64,000 nt of DNA from Trypanosoma brucei gambiense DAL972 (GCF_000210295.1 NC_026738.1:744001-808000), one strand, 5' to 3'; positions 37,206 to 47,881 are shown, numbered from the stretch's first letter. The notes: a model not told the origin generated them from the letters alone. A program made the numbers and translations.

Positions 37206-38123
37206 ATGAACAGTGACCCCAATGCCTCCGTTACGCGCCTTAATCTCTCAGAGAGTGTTGCTGCTCTACCAACATCAGGAGGCTCGTCGATGCCGTCCTG
37301 GGCGGATACGTCACTTCTAGTAAACGCGTACTCGACTCAAACGGGAATGGGCAACGACGGGAAACCCCCCGTTGTCCACTCGTTGAAGACAGACATTGCT
37401 CCACACTATTCTGGTCGATTGCATTGTGTGCAGAGGGAACCGGTCGCTGGCGCATCAAATGCTTCTAACTTGACACGAACGGAACGTAATTACCATGCTG
37501 AAATTAGTGTTCTGTGGCGGCTACTGCATTCGGAACGGGCTGCACTTCAAGCCACTGAGCGACGCGTGTTTGAGGAGCAGGAGAGGGGTATGCGAGGCAT
37601 TATAAGCACTGAGGCCAATTATGGTGCCAAACTTCTTCACGCGTTTCTACTCGAATCATTAGACTTACAAACAACCACTGATGATTGGACACCCCCTGTG
37701 AGGGAAAAAAGAGATAGGTGTCCCCGAGTTCACATGGAAAGGGCAAAGGCGCGGTCTGCGGGTAAAAAAACACCGTTAGATTCAAATCAAAGCGCTCCAC
37801 CGGACTCGTCTTCCCCTTCAGCTCCATCGTACGAGCAACTGCGTGAAGAGAACCGTCTGCTGCGTGCCGAGGTGGAGCGGTACAAGGCAATAGATACGGA
37901 AGATCGCCTAGAGCTGAACAAGATGCACCGCAGCATGAGGGCGACGATTACCCAACTCGTTCATGAGTGTTCAAAACTTCACGCGGAACTTTCCAGACAC
38001 GAAAAAACTCCAGGCGCGGCACCAGTAGCTGTGGTACAGTCACCTTGTTTAGGTGAGTCGGATTCCGCTTTTGCTGAGGTTTCATATAGTTGGGCCAATC
38101 ATGCATCACATCACACCAAATAA
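37206..38123 (+). CDS. Hypothetical coiled-coil protein
   Basis: The 305-residue protein is not recognised. Residues 1-85 are polar and Ser/Pro/Thr-rich. About 88-155 forms a long amphipathic helix region with Glu/Arg/Leu pattern, 160-205 is basic and Ser/Pro-rich, and about 210-262 is a clear coiled coil with Leu/Glu/Arg heptads. No membrane segment or enzyme motif is present. The real start is taken as the ATG at 37206; the open frame begins earlier only through a GTG codon at 37182. Codon use and residue balance fit a real gene. Confidence 0.75.
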   Translation: MNSDPNASVTRLNLSESVAALPTSGGSSMPSWADTSLLVNAYSTQTGMGNDGKPPVVHSLKTDIAPHYSGRLHCVQREPVAGASNASNLTRTERNYHAEISVLWRLLHSERAALQATERRVFEEQERGMRGIISTEANYGAKLLHAFLLESLDLQTTTDDWTPPVREKRDRCPRVHMERAKARSAGKKTPLDSNQSAPPDSSSPSAPSYEQLREENRLLRAEVERYKAIDTEDRLELNKMHRSMRATITQLVHECSKLHAELSRHEKTPGAAPVAVVQSPCLGESDSAFAEVSYSWANHASHHTK

Positions 38124-39490
38124 ACGGAGGACGCGCGCCTTACCGTTACATGGTTGTCGATGACAAGGAGTCAACGCAATTTTTGGTTACGCGGCAAGCC
38201 GAGCCCGCTCTCGTGTGGGACATCGTGGGAACGGTAACATCAGCATTCAACAGGCGGGAAGGAACCACACCAAACGAATGAAAATGTGTGGGACCGGAGC
38301 TCTTTTGATGGGGGATGTGATTTTGTGGTGAAGCAGAGGGGTCTTAACGTCTGTTGTTTTCCCTTTCATCCCTACTTTCTGTGGGGGCTCATATCGCTTC
38401 TCGCACTGTTAGTGATGTACCATGCACTTCATCTGATCCTTTACTTCTTTTTTGCGTTCGACACCATTTTTGCCGGTTGTACTCGCCAAGTTTCACTGCG
38501 TTTCCAGTTGGTCGCTATGTGAATTTTTTTGTGAAGTGGAGGCTTCCTTTCCTCATCTTTTCTCCACCCAGTACCCGTCTCTAAACTTTTCTTCAGTGAC
38601 AGTTGCTTTTGTACTTTAAGGTGGTATGCGGCTCCAAGGTATGTGCAGCCCCATGTTTCCATAACCCAGAACTGAGGGTGGCTTCATACGGATACTTTCA
38701 TTGTCGCGATATCTCTTGTTTAGAGAAAACTGCTTTAATATTGTTGGGCCGTGTGATTAGTGGTAGGTGTTTTAGTGCCTACTCTTATTGTCTAATCACA
38801 TACCTTCCACGGTCTACTGGTGGTACGTGGGGTCAATAGGCATCAAGAAAGCGAGCAGGTTAGGGATATGTGGAGACTTGCCTCACTTATGCTTCGGGCT
38901 AACTCTGTATTTGTGTGACTCTGTATCACTGCTTCATATGCACTTCCGTGCTACCGCGTGTGTGTGTTTGCTTCGGCTGCTTCATTTTGGTCGGCAGTGC
39001 CTTCCACTGGAGTGACGCGTCAGCTTTGGAATCTCTGGGTGTCACTTCTTTCGCAAGATGTTTTGATTCAGTCATTTCACCCATATTTTGTTTTTGGCGT
39101 TACCTGCTGCTTTTCTTTTCGTGTGTTCATTTTTAAGTAAAGTTTAACTTTAAAAGGAAAAAAGTGAAGGAATAAGGAAATAGAGGGATAATCGGTAAGG
39201 AACCACATTCAGGGAGACAAAGGGTTTCGGGTAAAGGGAGAGGAAATAATTATAACCACAGAAACTGAAACAAAGGTGGAAGAAAGTTAAGTAAACAGTA
39301 GGAAAGAGAGCAGGAGAGAAGTAAAACGGACCATAGGGAAACACCCATATACTTTTCACTTCTGTAGACAGGAAATAGGGAAGAAAGTGAAGAAGATATT
39401 ATTCGACACTAATCCGCAGGAACGGTATACATAAGTTTTCAAAACTTATTTGTGTTTCTGGTGTCGGCTTTCCGCAGACGTTCAGTGGAA
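38124..39490. other. Intergenic region (1.4 kb)
   Basis: No supportable gene is seen. Several overlapping + strand open frames of 60-78 codons lie between 38286 and 39140, but they start at non-ATG codons or encode only Phe/Leu/Cys-rich sequence from T-rich DNA. The last 350 bases are purine-rich, then a short tract leads to an acceptor at 39477. Confidence 0.5.
39457..39477 (+). promoter_or_regulatory. Probable spliced-leader acceptor
   Basis: A short T/C/G tract ends in CGCAG at 39477, only 13 nt before the ATG at 39491. The tract is weaker than most in this window. Confidence 0.4.
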
Positions 39491-40849
39491 ATGCACGTAC
39501 TTGGCAGAGATCCTACGTCCAACTGCCTCCCCAATGCTAGTGGAGATGAGGCCAAACAAATGAATGGGCGTGCACGTAACCCTTATGCTGCAAGAAATGG
39601 TTTCAATGTCAACAGCGGGGAAGAAACGCAATGTAGCCCGATTGGTTCACCTATAAACCCACATTGTCGCGAGGGTTCTGGAGAATACGCGGTGCAACCC
39701 GTTAACGTACAGGCGCGTTACCGTCTGCAAAGCCCACCAATATCTTTTGCATCGGGAAATCCATCATTTCCCACCTCCCCGCGTGATAGTGCTCTACATT
39801 CCACGCCACACGTGCGTAGTTGCAGTAACTCTTTTCCTTGCGATGGATTTTGTAGGCCAAACCCTTCTGGCCAGACGTTTAGCCCGGCGATGGGGAGGTC
39901 CCCTGATTTTAGTAACGATCCCAACATGTGCATGCCACCGTACCCCGGCGGTTACACGCCTTCAGGTTTTGTTATGCCTCCTGCACTTGCAACGGCTGCA
40001 CCACCACCTCGTACTGATGTGATGGGGCGCGCACCGGTACCCGACAGTCAAGCGTCCATGCGACCCAAGCGGCCGGTGAGTTCACCCATCGCTTGCGGTC
40101 ATGGCTCCCGTTACGTCTCACCGGTTGTGTTGTCCGTTTCACCAAATTATCAAGTTGGATCCCACCCGCTGTGTAACCCAACAGGTCCCCAATCCGTTGG
40201 GTGTAATAATGTGCATGTTGCAGTTGGCAGCGTGGAGCCCGCTCAAAGCGCACACTCCAAAATGACTACGGGTGATGGGAGTTCAACCGTGTCTGGTGGT
40301 AGTGGTAGCTCTATTCGTGAGGACTTACCCTTGTGTTCCAATGATGGCGTATGCACGTTAATTAACGACCGCAAACATCAGCGACGGTTTGCACATACCT
40401 GTCGTCTGTTCCCTTGTTATCATGGACACATAGCGCGGCATTCAAAACTGTTCCGGCATGCACCTGGACAAGTTGCACAGTCGGAGGAACTGCTCAACAA
40501 CGGCGATGGGTCAAAGAAACTTCCTGCAGAGGCGCTGACAAGCGTAAGTTTCAGTTCTATCAGTCGCGAGGCCGCCAACGCCTATCGTATCATTGTTAGT
40601 CACAGAAATAAAAGTTATGAAATATTCGGTGACTGGATGAATGTCCGTGTGCATACCTTTAAGCGTTACTTAAATCAGGTGTATAACGTGCCGCCACCAT
40701 CGCAAGTGCTAGTGCGGGAGGAAGGCAATGTCCCACTCGATGACGATCTTGAATCTGTAGGACATTATGGCATTAAACAGGATGGTGTGGTGATTCTAAG
40801 GTGGAAGGATGAAGATGAGCCTCTTGCTGTTTCTCTTGAACAGCTGTAA
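39491..40849 (+). CDS. Protein with two PBZ-like zinc fingers and a C-terminal ubiquitin-like domain
   Basis: The 452-residue protein has a long Pro/Ser/Asn-rich, probably disordered N-terminus (1-275). It is followed by two adjacent Cys/His units. Unit 1 is Cys282-x5-Cys288-x7-His296-x5-His302 and unit 2 is Cys304-x4-Cys309-x7-His317-x5-His323. Each ends in His-x3-Phe-x-His, the hallmark of PBZ fingers, whose consensus is C-x5-C-x6-H-x5-H and which bind poly(ADP-ribose). Residues about 365-445 look like a ubiquitin-like fold: alternating strands, a central helix near Thr-Phe-Lys-Arg-Tyr-Leu, and a Tyr-Gly-Ile-Lys-x-x-Asp-Gly stretch as in ubiquitin-fold loops. There is no C-terminal Gly-Gly, so conjugation is unlikely. 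Function as an ADP-ribose reader is inferred from the motif only. The start at 39491 is the first ATG. Confidence 0.75.
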   Translation: MHVLGRDPTSNCLPNASGDEAKQMNGRARNPYAARNGFNVNSGEETQCSPIGSPINPHCREGSGEYAVQPVNVQARYRLQSPPISFASGNPSFPTSPRDSALHSTPHVRSCSNSFPCDGFCRPNPSGQTFSPAMGRSPDFSNDPNMCMPPYPGGYTPSGFVMPPALATAAPPPRTDVMGRAPVPDSQASMRPKRPVSSPIACGHGSRYVSPVVLSVSPNYQVGSHPLCNPTGPQSVGCNNVHVAVGSVEPAQSAHSKMTTGDGSSTVSGGSGSSIREDLPLCSNDGVCTLINDRKHQRRFAHTCRLFPCYHGHIARHSKLFRHAPGQVAQSEELLNNGDGSKKLPAEALTSVSFSSISREAANAYRIIVSHRNKSYEIFGDWMNVRVHTFKRYLNQVYNVPPPSQVLVREEGNVPLDDDLESVGHYGIKQDGVVILRWKDEDEPLAVSLEQL

Positions 40850-40907
40850 GAAGGTTTCTTTACTTTGTTTTTTTTTCTTTTACCGCATGGCATCGTGGTA
40901 AAAGGAA

Positions 40908-40929
40908 ATATATATATATATATATATAT
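40908..40929. repeat. (TA)n microsatellite
   Basis: A TA run shortly after the Ubl gene's stop codon, probably within its 3' UTR. Confidence 0.85.
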
Positions 40930-41394
40930 GTATGTGTTTATATATGTTTATAAAGAACGAAAGGAAAAGGAAAAAAAAAAGAGCAGTGGGAAGGTGATGC
41001 CAAAAATAAACGCTGTTTCGTGCTAATGAACTGGTGGTGGAAAATGTGGAGAGGAAGAGGAAAAAAAAAGAAAAAGAAAAAGAAAAAGAAAGGAGCGAAT
41101 TCGTAATTATATTCAATTATACACGCGCGCACCTGCCAGGGAACATTGGCAAAAAATAAATATATCTCTCCCTCGAATTTTAACAAACCCTTCAGTTCCC
41201 AATATAATAAAGTGCAACCGGCAAGCCAAAGGTGCGGTGACACCTCAACATTTGGAAAAAAAATAAGTCAACACAAACATACGCAGACAACGAGAGAAAG
41301 AGAGAGAGAGAGAAGAAACAGAAAGAAAAGAAATAAGAAAAAAATTTATAATAATAACGATGATGATGATAATACTGAACGGAAGCAGAAAAAT

Positions 41395-41414
41395 TATATA
41401 TATATATATATATA
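41395..41414. repeat. (TA)n microsatellite
   Basis: A TA run within the purine-rich half of the 5-kb spacer; further TA runs follow at about 41512-41522 and 41532-41552. Confidence 0.85.
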
Positions 41415-44400
41415 AGAGTTATCATACGTATGTATATTTAGGTGAAGGTATTCCGAAGAAGAAGGAGGGGGGAAAAGTAGAGAGTGTGAAAGTGTAAAAG
41501 AGTTGAAGAGTATATATATATAAATAAAAGAATATATATATATATATATATAAGAATTGAGATGAGATGAAATGGAAAAAGGTGAAGCAACTGAGTTAAA
41601 TGAAAAAAAAAACAAATGCTCCTTCAATAGCCTAATGGCTGTAGTGCAGTTGGTAACACAAATGTGGCGTTGTTGTTGTGCTTTGCGGCTTCAACTATTG
41701 TGTTATTTGTTTAGTAATACTGTGGTTGTTTTCTCTACTAATCTTGTCATCATATATTTGTATGTCTGCATACGCCTGTGTTTTTATAAATTGGAGAGGA
41801 GGATAATGAGAGTTCCACTAAGGAAGAGAGAAAGAAAGAAAGAAAAGGACAAATGTGAGGGAAAATTTAAAAAAAAAAATATATATATATAAGTTAAATG
41901 ACTTGGTTGTGGTGAGATGAGAAATAAATAATTAAATAAAAGACGTTGAAGCATTATAGACAACACGAATGAATGAGTAAATAGACAACTTTACGACATT
42001 TATACCTAAACTCTTTTTTTTCCTTTGTTTGTTCGTTTGTTTTGAAAAGAAGAGAAGAGAATAAAGGAACTTAGGGATATTGAAACAGTAACGAGTGTGT
42101 GAGGGAAAAGTAGTCAAAAGGAGAGAAGAAGGTGAAAAAACAAAAAAAACAAAAGAAAAGAAGAAAAACGAAAAAGTTGTGACGGTAAAGAGGGGTTCAT
42201 TTTTTCTTTTTTTTAATTTTATTTTTCATTTGGTTGTTTCTTTTGTTAAAAAAAAAAGAAAAAAGATGTGAAGTTATTGCGGAAGGTGACTAAATAAATA
42301 ATTAAGTAACGTGGACTTCACGCACGATGATAAGGAGACACAAACGCACAGGCACACAAAAATAAATAAATAACGACAGGGATAAAAAGAAGAGGTTAAT
42401 TTAAGCTTAAAAAACAAAAAAAAACAATATATATAACAAACGCTCCTTTGAAATTATTAATTGTTTTTTTTTTATCAATCTAAAGGAAAAGATATGCAAA
42501 TATAAGTGAATGCATACTGAAATTTTAAAGAAAAAAGAAAAAAAGTTTAAACCAGAGCGATTAATAAAGATAAAAGAAAATTAAGATGATAATGAAAAAG
42601 AAAAAAGAAATACAACGTTCCCAATTAATTTAAATGGGTGATGTTCTTCATGTTTTCAATTGTTTATTGTTTCCTTTTTCCAATTATCAGAGAAGACAAC
42701 AACAAAAGATAAAATGTTCCCCCTTTTTTTCCTTTTGTTTTTTTTGTGTACTTCCGTCTTTTTTTTTTCCTTGTATCGTTCATAATAAATCCTTCTAGTG
42801 AATGCAATGGAAAGAAAAAGTGAAGAAGAGATAAGGTTCTCTTTCTTCCATTTTTTTTTCTTTTTTTATTGTTTTTCTCTCGTGTTATTTATGTATTTAT
42901 ATATATTTTTTTCTCTCTAAAGTTCGAGGGAACAAAAACGGTATGTTTACTGCGGAATTCCAAGATTAATGAAGGGCAAGTGCCGAAAGGGAAAGAGAGA
43001 AGGGGAGGGGGAAAAAAAAAGAAGTAAACAAAGTGGGAAATATTAGTTTTTCCTTTTGATTTTTTTATTTTTGTTTTTAAAGGAAGAACTGACGCATCTC
43101 TGGATGCGTGATGTGTGGAAGATAAAAGGGAAAAAGGGAGATTAATGAGGCGTTGAGGGGAGTGGGTAAATTAATATATACAATTTGTTTTCATGCGATT
43201 TTGTTCCGAATTGTTTTCTTATGTTTTTTGTGTCCACTTCATTTTTGTTTGGTTTCATTCTTTTTTTTCTTCTATTTTGCTGTATGTTCTTCACAATTTA
43301 TCTCTTCTTTTTTTGTTTTTTTTGTGCTTATATATATATAGATATATTTGTTTATGGTGTTACTTTCTCTCCATTTACTATTAATTGCCTTTCAATTTTT
43401 TTTCTTACACTTACTCTTTACCTTTAATTTTCTTCTTTACTTTTCAATTTAAATATTTTTGTTTTTTTTTTCTCCTTACAAAAGAAAAAAAATTTTCTTA
43501 ACTAACTTCATATAATTGTAGACTCTCTGTGATTGAAGAGGTAAATATGAGTGGCAGTTTGAGTGAGGTTTTGATGTGACTTCCTTTTCGTTTTTGTGTT
43601 TTTGTTTTTTTTAATTTTTGTCGTTGTTTCCTTTCTTCTTTTTTTTTTATTAGAAAAAAAACCCCTACATTATTCACCAGCATAACTTTGTTTTCTTTTT
43701 CTTTTTTCATTTTCATTTCTCTCCCTTCCTCCTTTTCCCCCCTCCTTTTAGTAACTTATTTGGGATATTTGGCAACAGAAGAGATGAAAACGGAGGGAAC
43801 CGCATCGTATCTTCTCATTTTTTTGTTTTTTTCCTCCCCTCTTTCCTCTTTCTCCTCTTCCTATTGTTGCTGGCAGTAGTTGTGCATTTGAAGGTGTTTT
43901 TTTGTTTTTTGTTTTGTTTTGTTTTTGCACTTTTTCCTTTAAATTCCATATCTTATGTTGTGTCGTGAGACGGTGACTTTTTTTATGTTTTTTTTTTTTA
44001 AAATTAATTAATGAGAAAATGTGTATTTTAAACATTTCATGTCGCCGTTTGTGTGTGTGTGTGCTTGTGTTGTTTTTTTTTTTCTTAGCGAAGAGACAAA
44101 ATAGCGGAAATGACAAAAAAAACCAAAAGAGTAAAAAAAAAAGGAGGAGTGAAGGTTAGGGCTGGAGTGGAATAAATTAAAAAAAAAAAAAAGGAGACAA
44201 AGAGAAGTAAAAAAAAAAAAACGATTCTGAAATTTAAAAATAAAAAAAAAAGGGGAAGGCAGGTAGCGAATGCGTCAAGTGGTGAGAAAACGCGTTCAGC
44301 TCTCGACACTTCCGCATTTTTTTTTTCCTGTCGTGTTGGTGTTTTATTTCGTTTTTAATAACCGGAACATGTTCGATTTTTTTTTTCTGAAAAAGAAAAA

Positions 44401-44768
44401 ATAAAAAGGGAAGTTGAGGATATGAGTGAGTAAATGCGCGTCTTATTTTTGAGTTTGTGGCACTTCTGATTTTAATAAAGAACAGTGTGAGGGGTAGGGG
44501 AGAGGAGGGGGGGGAGAGAAAAAAAGTCCTTTTCATCTTGTTTACGTGACCCGCTACACTTTTGAATTAAGTTGCGGCAGTTAATCCCACAGTCCTGTTT
44601 TTTTTTTTTTCCTCCTCTCCCCCCCCCATGATGTGGAAGATCCTCTTGATTTGTGGTGTATTTCATTTTGGTAGTGTTCCAACTCTCTCAATTTTTCCCC
44701 ATTTTTTCTTAAAAACCTTACGAGTTTGTTTGTTTGTTTGTTTTCCCCCCTCCTCCTCCTTTACGTTT

Positions 44769-44789
44769 CCATCCATCCATCCATCCATC
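44769..44789. repeat. (ATCC)n tetranucleotide repeat
   Basis: Five tandem ATCC units in the pyrimidine-rich half of the 5-kb spacer. Confidence 0.85.
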
Positions 44790-45680
44790 TCCTAAATTGA
44801 CCTTCAGTTGTATATAAATACGACCCCATTCCTTCTAATTTTTTGTTGATGTTTTCCCGTTTTTTTTCTTTCTCTCTCTCTCTCTCTCTGCATGTGTGTG
44901 TGTGGTGTGTGGTGATTATTGTTAAAATTACTACTATTAATATTATTATTACCTTATATATTTTTTTCCCTTTTCAATTTTGTGTTACACATATCAAAAT
45001 AACGTGCGCCACCTCAACCACCTCGTCTACTCGATTGCTTTCTTTTTTTTTTTTTTTGTGTGTGTGTACGACAAAAAAGAAAATTCCACACAAACACAGA
45101 CACACACACACACACATGCGCATTACACTCCAAAGTGTTTAACATGAAATGAAGGAAAAAACAAAATAAAATAAAGGAGGAAAGGAAGAATGAAGGAAGG
45201 AAATAAAGGAGAGCGCGCATTAAATGCATGGTGATGTTTGAGCAGCGCTAAACTTCCACATCTTTTTTTTTCCTTCCTTTTATATTTAACAACCTGATTT
45301 CCTTCTTTTTTGTTTTTTACTCCCCTCTCCCTTCATTTTTTTGTTCTAGTCACTAACCTTCATCGCCATCAATCCCTCTTTTTCGTTTGTTTATTGTTTC
45401 GCTGTTTTTTTTTTCACTTTTTCGTTTACACGTGTTTGCTCTCGGTGGTGGTGGTGGTGGCGGTGTTTTTTTTTCTTTTTTTTTTCCTCACTTGTTGATC
45501 TCTCCCCCTATAGCTGTGTTCGGTAATTGTAGTTGTAGAAATTACACCGCTGTTTAACGTCTGCTATTTTACATATTTGCGTTTGCGTAGGAGTGCAGTT
45601 GTGCATTAAAGCTCTTCTTTTCCCTCTTTCTTTTTTTCTTCTTTTTTGAACTCTTTTTTTTTAAAAAAAAACATTTTAAC

Positions 45681-45718
45681 TTGCCCTTTCTTCTTCTTGT
45701 TGTTGGATATGCTTTTAG
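45681..45718 (+). promoter_or_regulatory. Probable spliced-leader acceptor
   Basis: A T/C-rich tract ends in TTTAG at 45718, 103 nt before the ATG at 45822. Confidence 0.5.
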
Positions 45719-45821
45719 CGTCGTGTGGTGTCGCATATAGCACAAGAAGCGAGAGGGAGGAAGAGGGAAAAGAAAAAAAGAAAAGAATTCCTTTTCCGCA
45801 CATAGTTCGCACTGTTATATC

Positions 45822-46541
45822 ATGGCCTTTTGGGAAAAGATATGGTGCCGTCTTTTCGGCCGTGTAAATATCCCTGGTGTAGTTTACAGTGATGAAATTG
45901 ATGCAACTGCCACATATGACCGTCAGCAGCGGGAATCCATGTGGCGAGGTAACTTACGTAATGTCCGTCTCGACACGGTGCCACCGCTTTTGTTACGAAC
46001 GAGTGGCGCCGAAAATGCCTTATTGGGACCCGAAGAGGAACCCTACACATTTTGGGAGCGGGTTGGTGTTGTTCCTGTACATCCCTCACGCGTGCGGCCC
46101 CGGCAATATTATCACCCGATAACTGATTTTGGGTTGTACGATTATGATGAGGTGTCGCCGGAGGAGCGGGATTTAACGGCACGTTGGTTGGCGAAGGTGT
46201 TGGAGTTCAACGCAGCGGTGCCACTCGGCATTCTCTGTGCAGCTGGTTGTTTAGTGCTTCCTTTACACACGGTATATCGTATGCCCCTTTTGGTTGCATC
46301 GGCGGCAACGGGGGTAATGTTTGAGATCACACATTCGTACATGAATGCGGGGAAGGAACGACAGGATCTTGACGACTTCATATTGGCAAAGGAAATTTGG
46401 TATATCAAAAACGTGGAGGCGTATCAGTTAGGCATTCCGCTCATTCCCAAAGGACGTGAGGCGGAGTACCAGGCATTCCTGGATGGCTCTAATGGAACTT
46501 CGCAAATGTTGCCTGATGAGCTAGCGGAGGCCCTCCACTAA
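45822..46541 (+). CDS. Hypothetical two-helix membrane protein
   Basis: The 239-residue protein is not recognised. The first 120 residues are polar, with many Arg, Tyr and Pro and several Trp. A hydrophobic hairpin spans about 126-172 (two helices separated by a short Tyr-Arg turn), followed by a charged amphipathic region and an acidic C-terminus. There is no classical signal peptide; the N-terminus has an Arg/Trp-containing amphipathic stretch. The hairpin topology with both ends on one side is common among organelle inner-membrane proteins, but location is not shown. Balanced composition, a good ATG and an upstream acceptor support a real gene. It is the first gene after the 5-kb spacer. 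Confidence 0.75.
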   Translation: MAFWEKIWCRLFGRVNIPGVVYSDEIDATATYDRQQRESMWRGNLRNVRLDTVPPLLLRTSGAENALLGPEEEPYTFWERVGVVPVHPSRVRPRQYYHPITDFGLYDYDEVSPEERDLTARWLAKVLEFNAAVPLGILCAAGCLVLPLHTVYRMPLLVASAATGVMFEITHSYMNAGKERQDLDDFILAKEIWYIKNVEAYQLGIPLIPKGREAEYQAFLDGSNGTSQMLPDELAEALH

Positions 46542-47047
46542 AACAACAGTGGAAGGGCAATGCAAAAAGGCGGAGACATCAGTGTTTGGTTTCATCCGTC
46601 GCGTTGGTACGGAATTGGTGGAGAAGGGCGGGGTGTGTGTGTGGGGGGGAGTGAACTCGTGTTGGGTTTCTTTCCCTTTTTTAAAAAAAATAAAGGTTGT
46701 AAATGGTTTTGTTTTGTGCGGTATTTGCTGTTGTTCTGTTTCATTTTCACTTTGTCACGAGTTTCCTTTTTGTGCATGAGTGGGTCGCATTATCGATGCT
46801 TATGGTGCGACCGCCATGCTCCTGTGGTTTTGCTGTATCACACACGAAAACACAAAAAAATATATTGTAAGTTGTGCCCGCTTGTACGAGGTGTTTCTTG
46901 GTGTATTCTACTTTTTCCCGTTTCTTAAGTATAACACAACCTTTTTTTTTGGTTGTTCTTTGTTACTTACACCTTCTGATCTCTCTTGTCCCTTACCTAG
47001 TAGTCACATTACTGCATTTTACCGGCTTAGTGGAGAGGCTGGTGCTC
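46542..47047. other. Intergenic region (0.5 kb)
   Basis: No gene is seen. It begins with a GT-rich 3' flank and ends with a T/C-rich tract and acceptor for NMNAT. The NMNAT frame stays open upstream to 46874 but encodes a Leu/Phe-rich stretch from the pyrimidine tract. Confidence 0.6.
46941..47000 (+). promoter_or_regulatory. Probable spliced-leader acceptor that sets the NMNAT start
   Basis: A long T/C-rich tract ends in CCTAG at 47000, 47 nt before the ATG at 47048. The upstream open frame lies within and before this tract and would be removed from the mRNA. Confidence 0.55.
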
Positions 47048-47881
47048 ATGTCTTACAGATTTTTCGCGTCGAAGCTAAAACCATGGAAAGACATTGTTAC
47101 GGAAAGTGTTGATTGTTTAGTTGTTGCAGCCCTTTGCGGATCGTTCAACCCTATGCACAAAACGCACGTTGAGATGTACAATCTCGTAGAGGAGGTTCTG
47201 AAAGGAACGGTATGGCAAAAGTCTCTGTTAGTTGGTGGGTTTGTCTCTCCGGTGAACGATGGTTATGAAAAGGAAGGGCTCCACAGTTTTGAGGAACGCG
47301 CCGCCGTCTGCGATGCGTCACTTGCTGGTCACCCTGCGTTATCTGTTGATCGTTGGGAAGGACTGCAGCCGGATTTTGTAAACACTTTTTGGGTGTTGGA
47401 CCACATCCAGCGACAGGTGCAGAATTGGTACGAAAATGATGCCAATCCAAATGAGGCGCAGTTGTCGTGGTTACGCGAACACCCAGTGCGTGTACTGTTC
47501 GTTTGTGGAAGTGACCTTTCGGCGACATTTCTCATACCAGGCGTTTGGGAGCTACCGTTGCTTAAAAGGCTTCTAGATAACTTTGGTATTGTTGTGTACC
47601 GACGGCCGGGAACACCGAGCTGGAAGGAGTTGTTAGAGGCTGAGGGATCAGTTGTGCACGATGATCTCGTTGAAGAAGACGGAAGCATGACGCCATTATC
47701 TTTGGACCTCTCTTCCTATTCAATTATTGAAACCGATCTGTTGAATAGCTTCATATCGGCTACGGATATTCGTAAGCAGCTGCTGATGGAGCCAGCAGCT
47801 GATCTTACTGCGTTTGTCATCCCCACCGCGGAGGAGCTTATCCGCAAGTTTTATGGGAAAGAGCCGGTGAGTATCTCCTAA
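47048..47881 (+). CDS. NMNAT: Nicotinamide/nicotinate mononucleotide adenylyltransferase
   Basis: The 277-residue protein joins NMN or nicotinate mononucleotide to the AMP of ATP, the last adenylyl step of NAD synthesis. The nucleotidyltransferase signature is complete: Gly-Ser-Phe-Asn-Pro-Met-His-Lys-Thr-His at about 26-35 (the H-x-x-H pair) and, near the C-terminus, Ser-Ala-Thr-Asp-Ile-Arg. A Cys-Gly-Ser-Asp-Leu loop at about 156-160 matches the substrate-binding GAD/GSD position. The length is like eukaryotic NMNATs. The Met at 47048 follows the acceptor; the longer open frame upstream adds a hydrophobic stretch that is pyrimidine-tract DNA. No organelle signal is evident. Confidence 0.93.
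   Translation: MSYRFFASKLKPWKDIVTESVDCLVVAALCGSFNPMHKTHVEMYNLVEEVLKGTVWQKSLLVGGFVSPVNDGYEKEGLHSFEERAAVCDASLAGHPALSVDRWEGLQPDFVNTFWVLDHIQRQVQNWYENDANPNEAQLSWLREHPVRVLFVCGSDLSATFLIPGVWELPLLKRLLDNFGIVVYRRPGTPSWKELLEAEGSVVHDDLVEEDGSMTPLSLDLSSYSIIETDLLNSFISATDIRKQLLMEPAADLTAFVIPTAEELIRKFYGKEPVSIS

Larger units (their letters stand above)
40850..45821. other. Nearly 5 kb non-coding region with purine-to-pyrimidine skew switch
   Basis: No credible gene is seen on either strand. From about 40980 to 42640 the + strand is mostly A/G-rich; from about 42640 to 45800 it is mostly T-rich, with A/G-rich blocks at 44090-44280 and 45060-45220. It contains many (TA)n tracts (40908-40929, 41395-41414, 41532-41552), a GA run near 41292-41312, ATCC repeats at 44769-44789, and CA and GGT runs. 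All open frames are low-complexity. It separates two same-direction gene blocks and could hold a transcription start or stop region inside the array. Confidence 0.6.

Noticed and set aside
38284..38522. Hydrophobic 78-codon frame that could be a small membrane protein
   Set aside because: The frame begins with GTG; the only nearby ATG is in another frame, and the composition follows T-rich DNA.
41636..41720. Possible tRNA-like gene: a TAGTGCAGTTGG stretch resembling a pol III A box with a weak B-box-like GCTTCAACT downstream
   Set aside because: No seven-base acceptor stem or T-arm pairing could be found around it, so no tRNA fold is supported.
42117..45300. Minus-strand frames rich in Lys/Phe/Ser within the 5-kb spacer, considered as evidence for an opposite-strand gene
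   Set aside because: All are low-complexity translations of homopolymer tracts; no domain or balanced composition was found.
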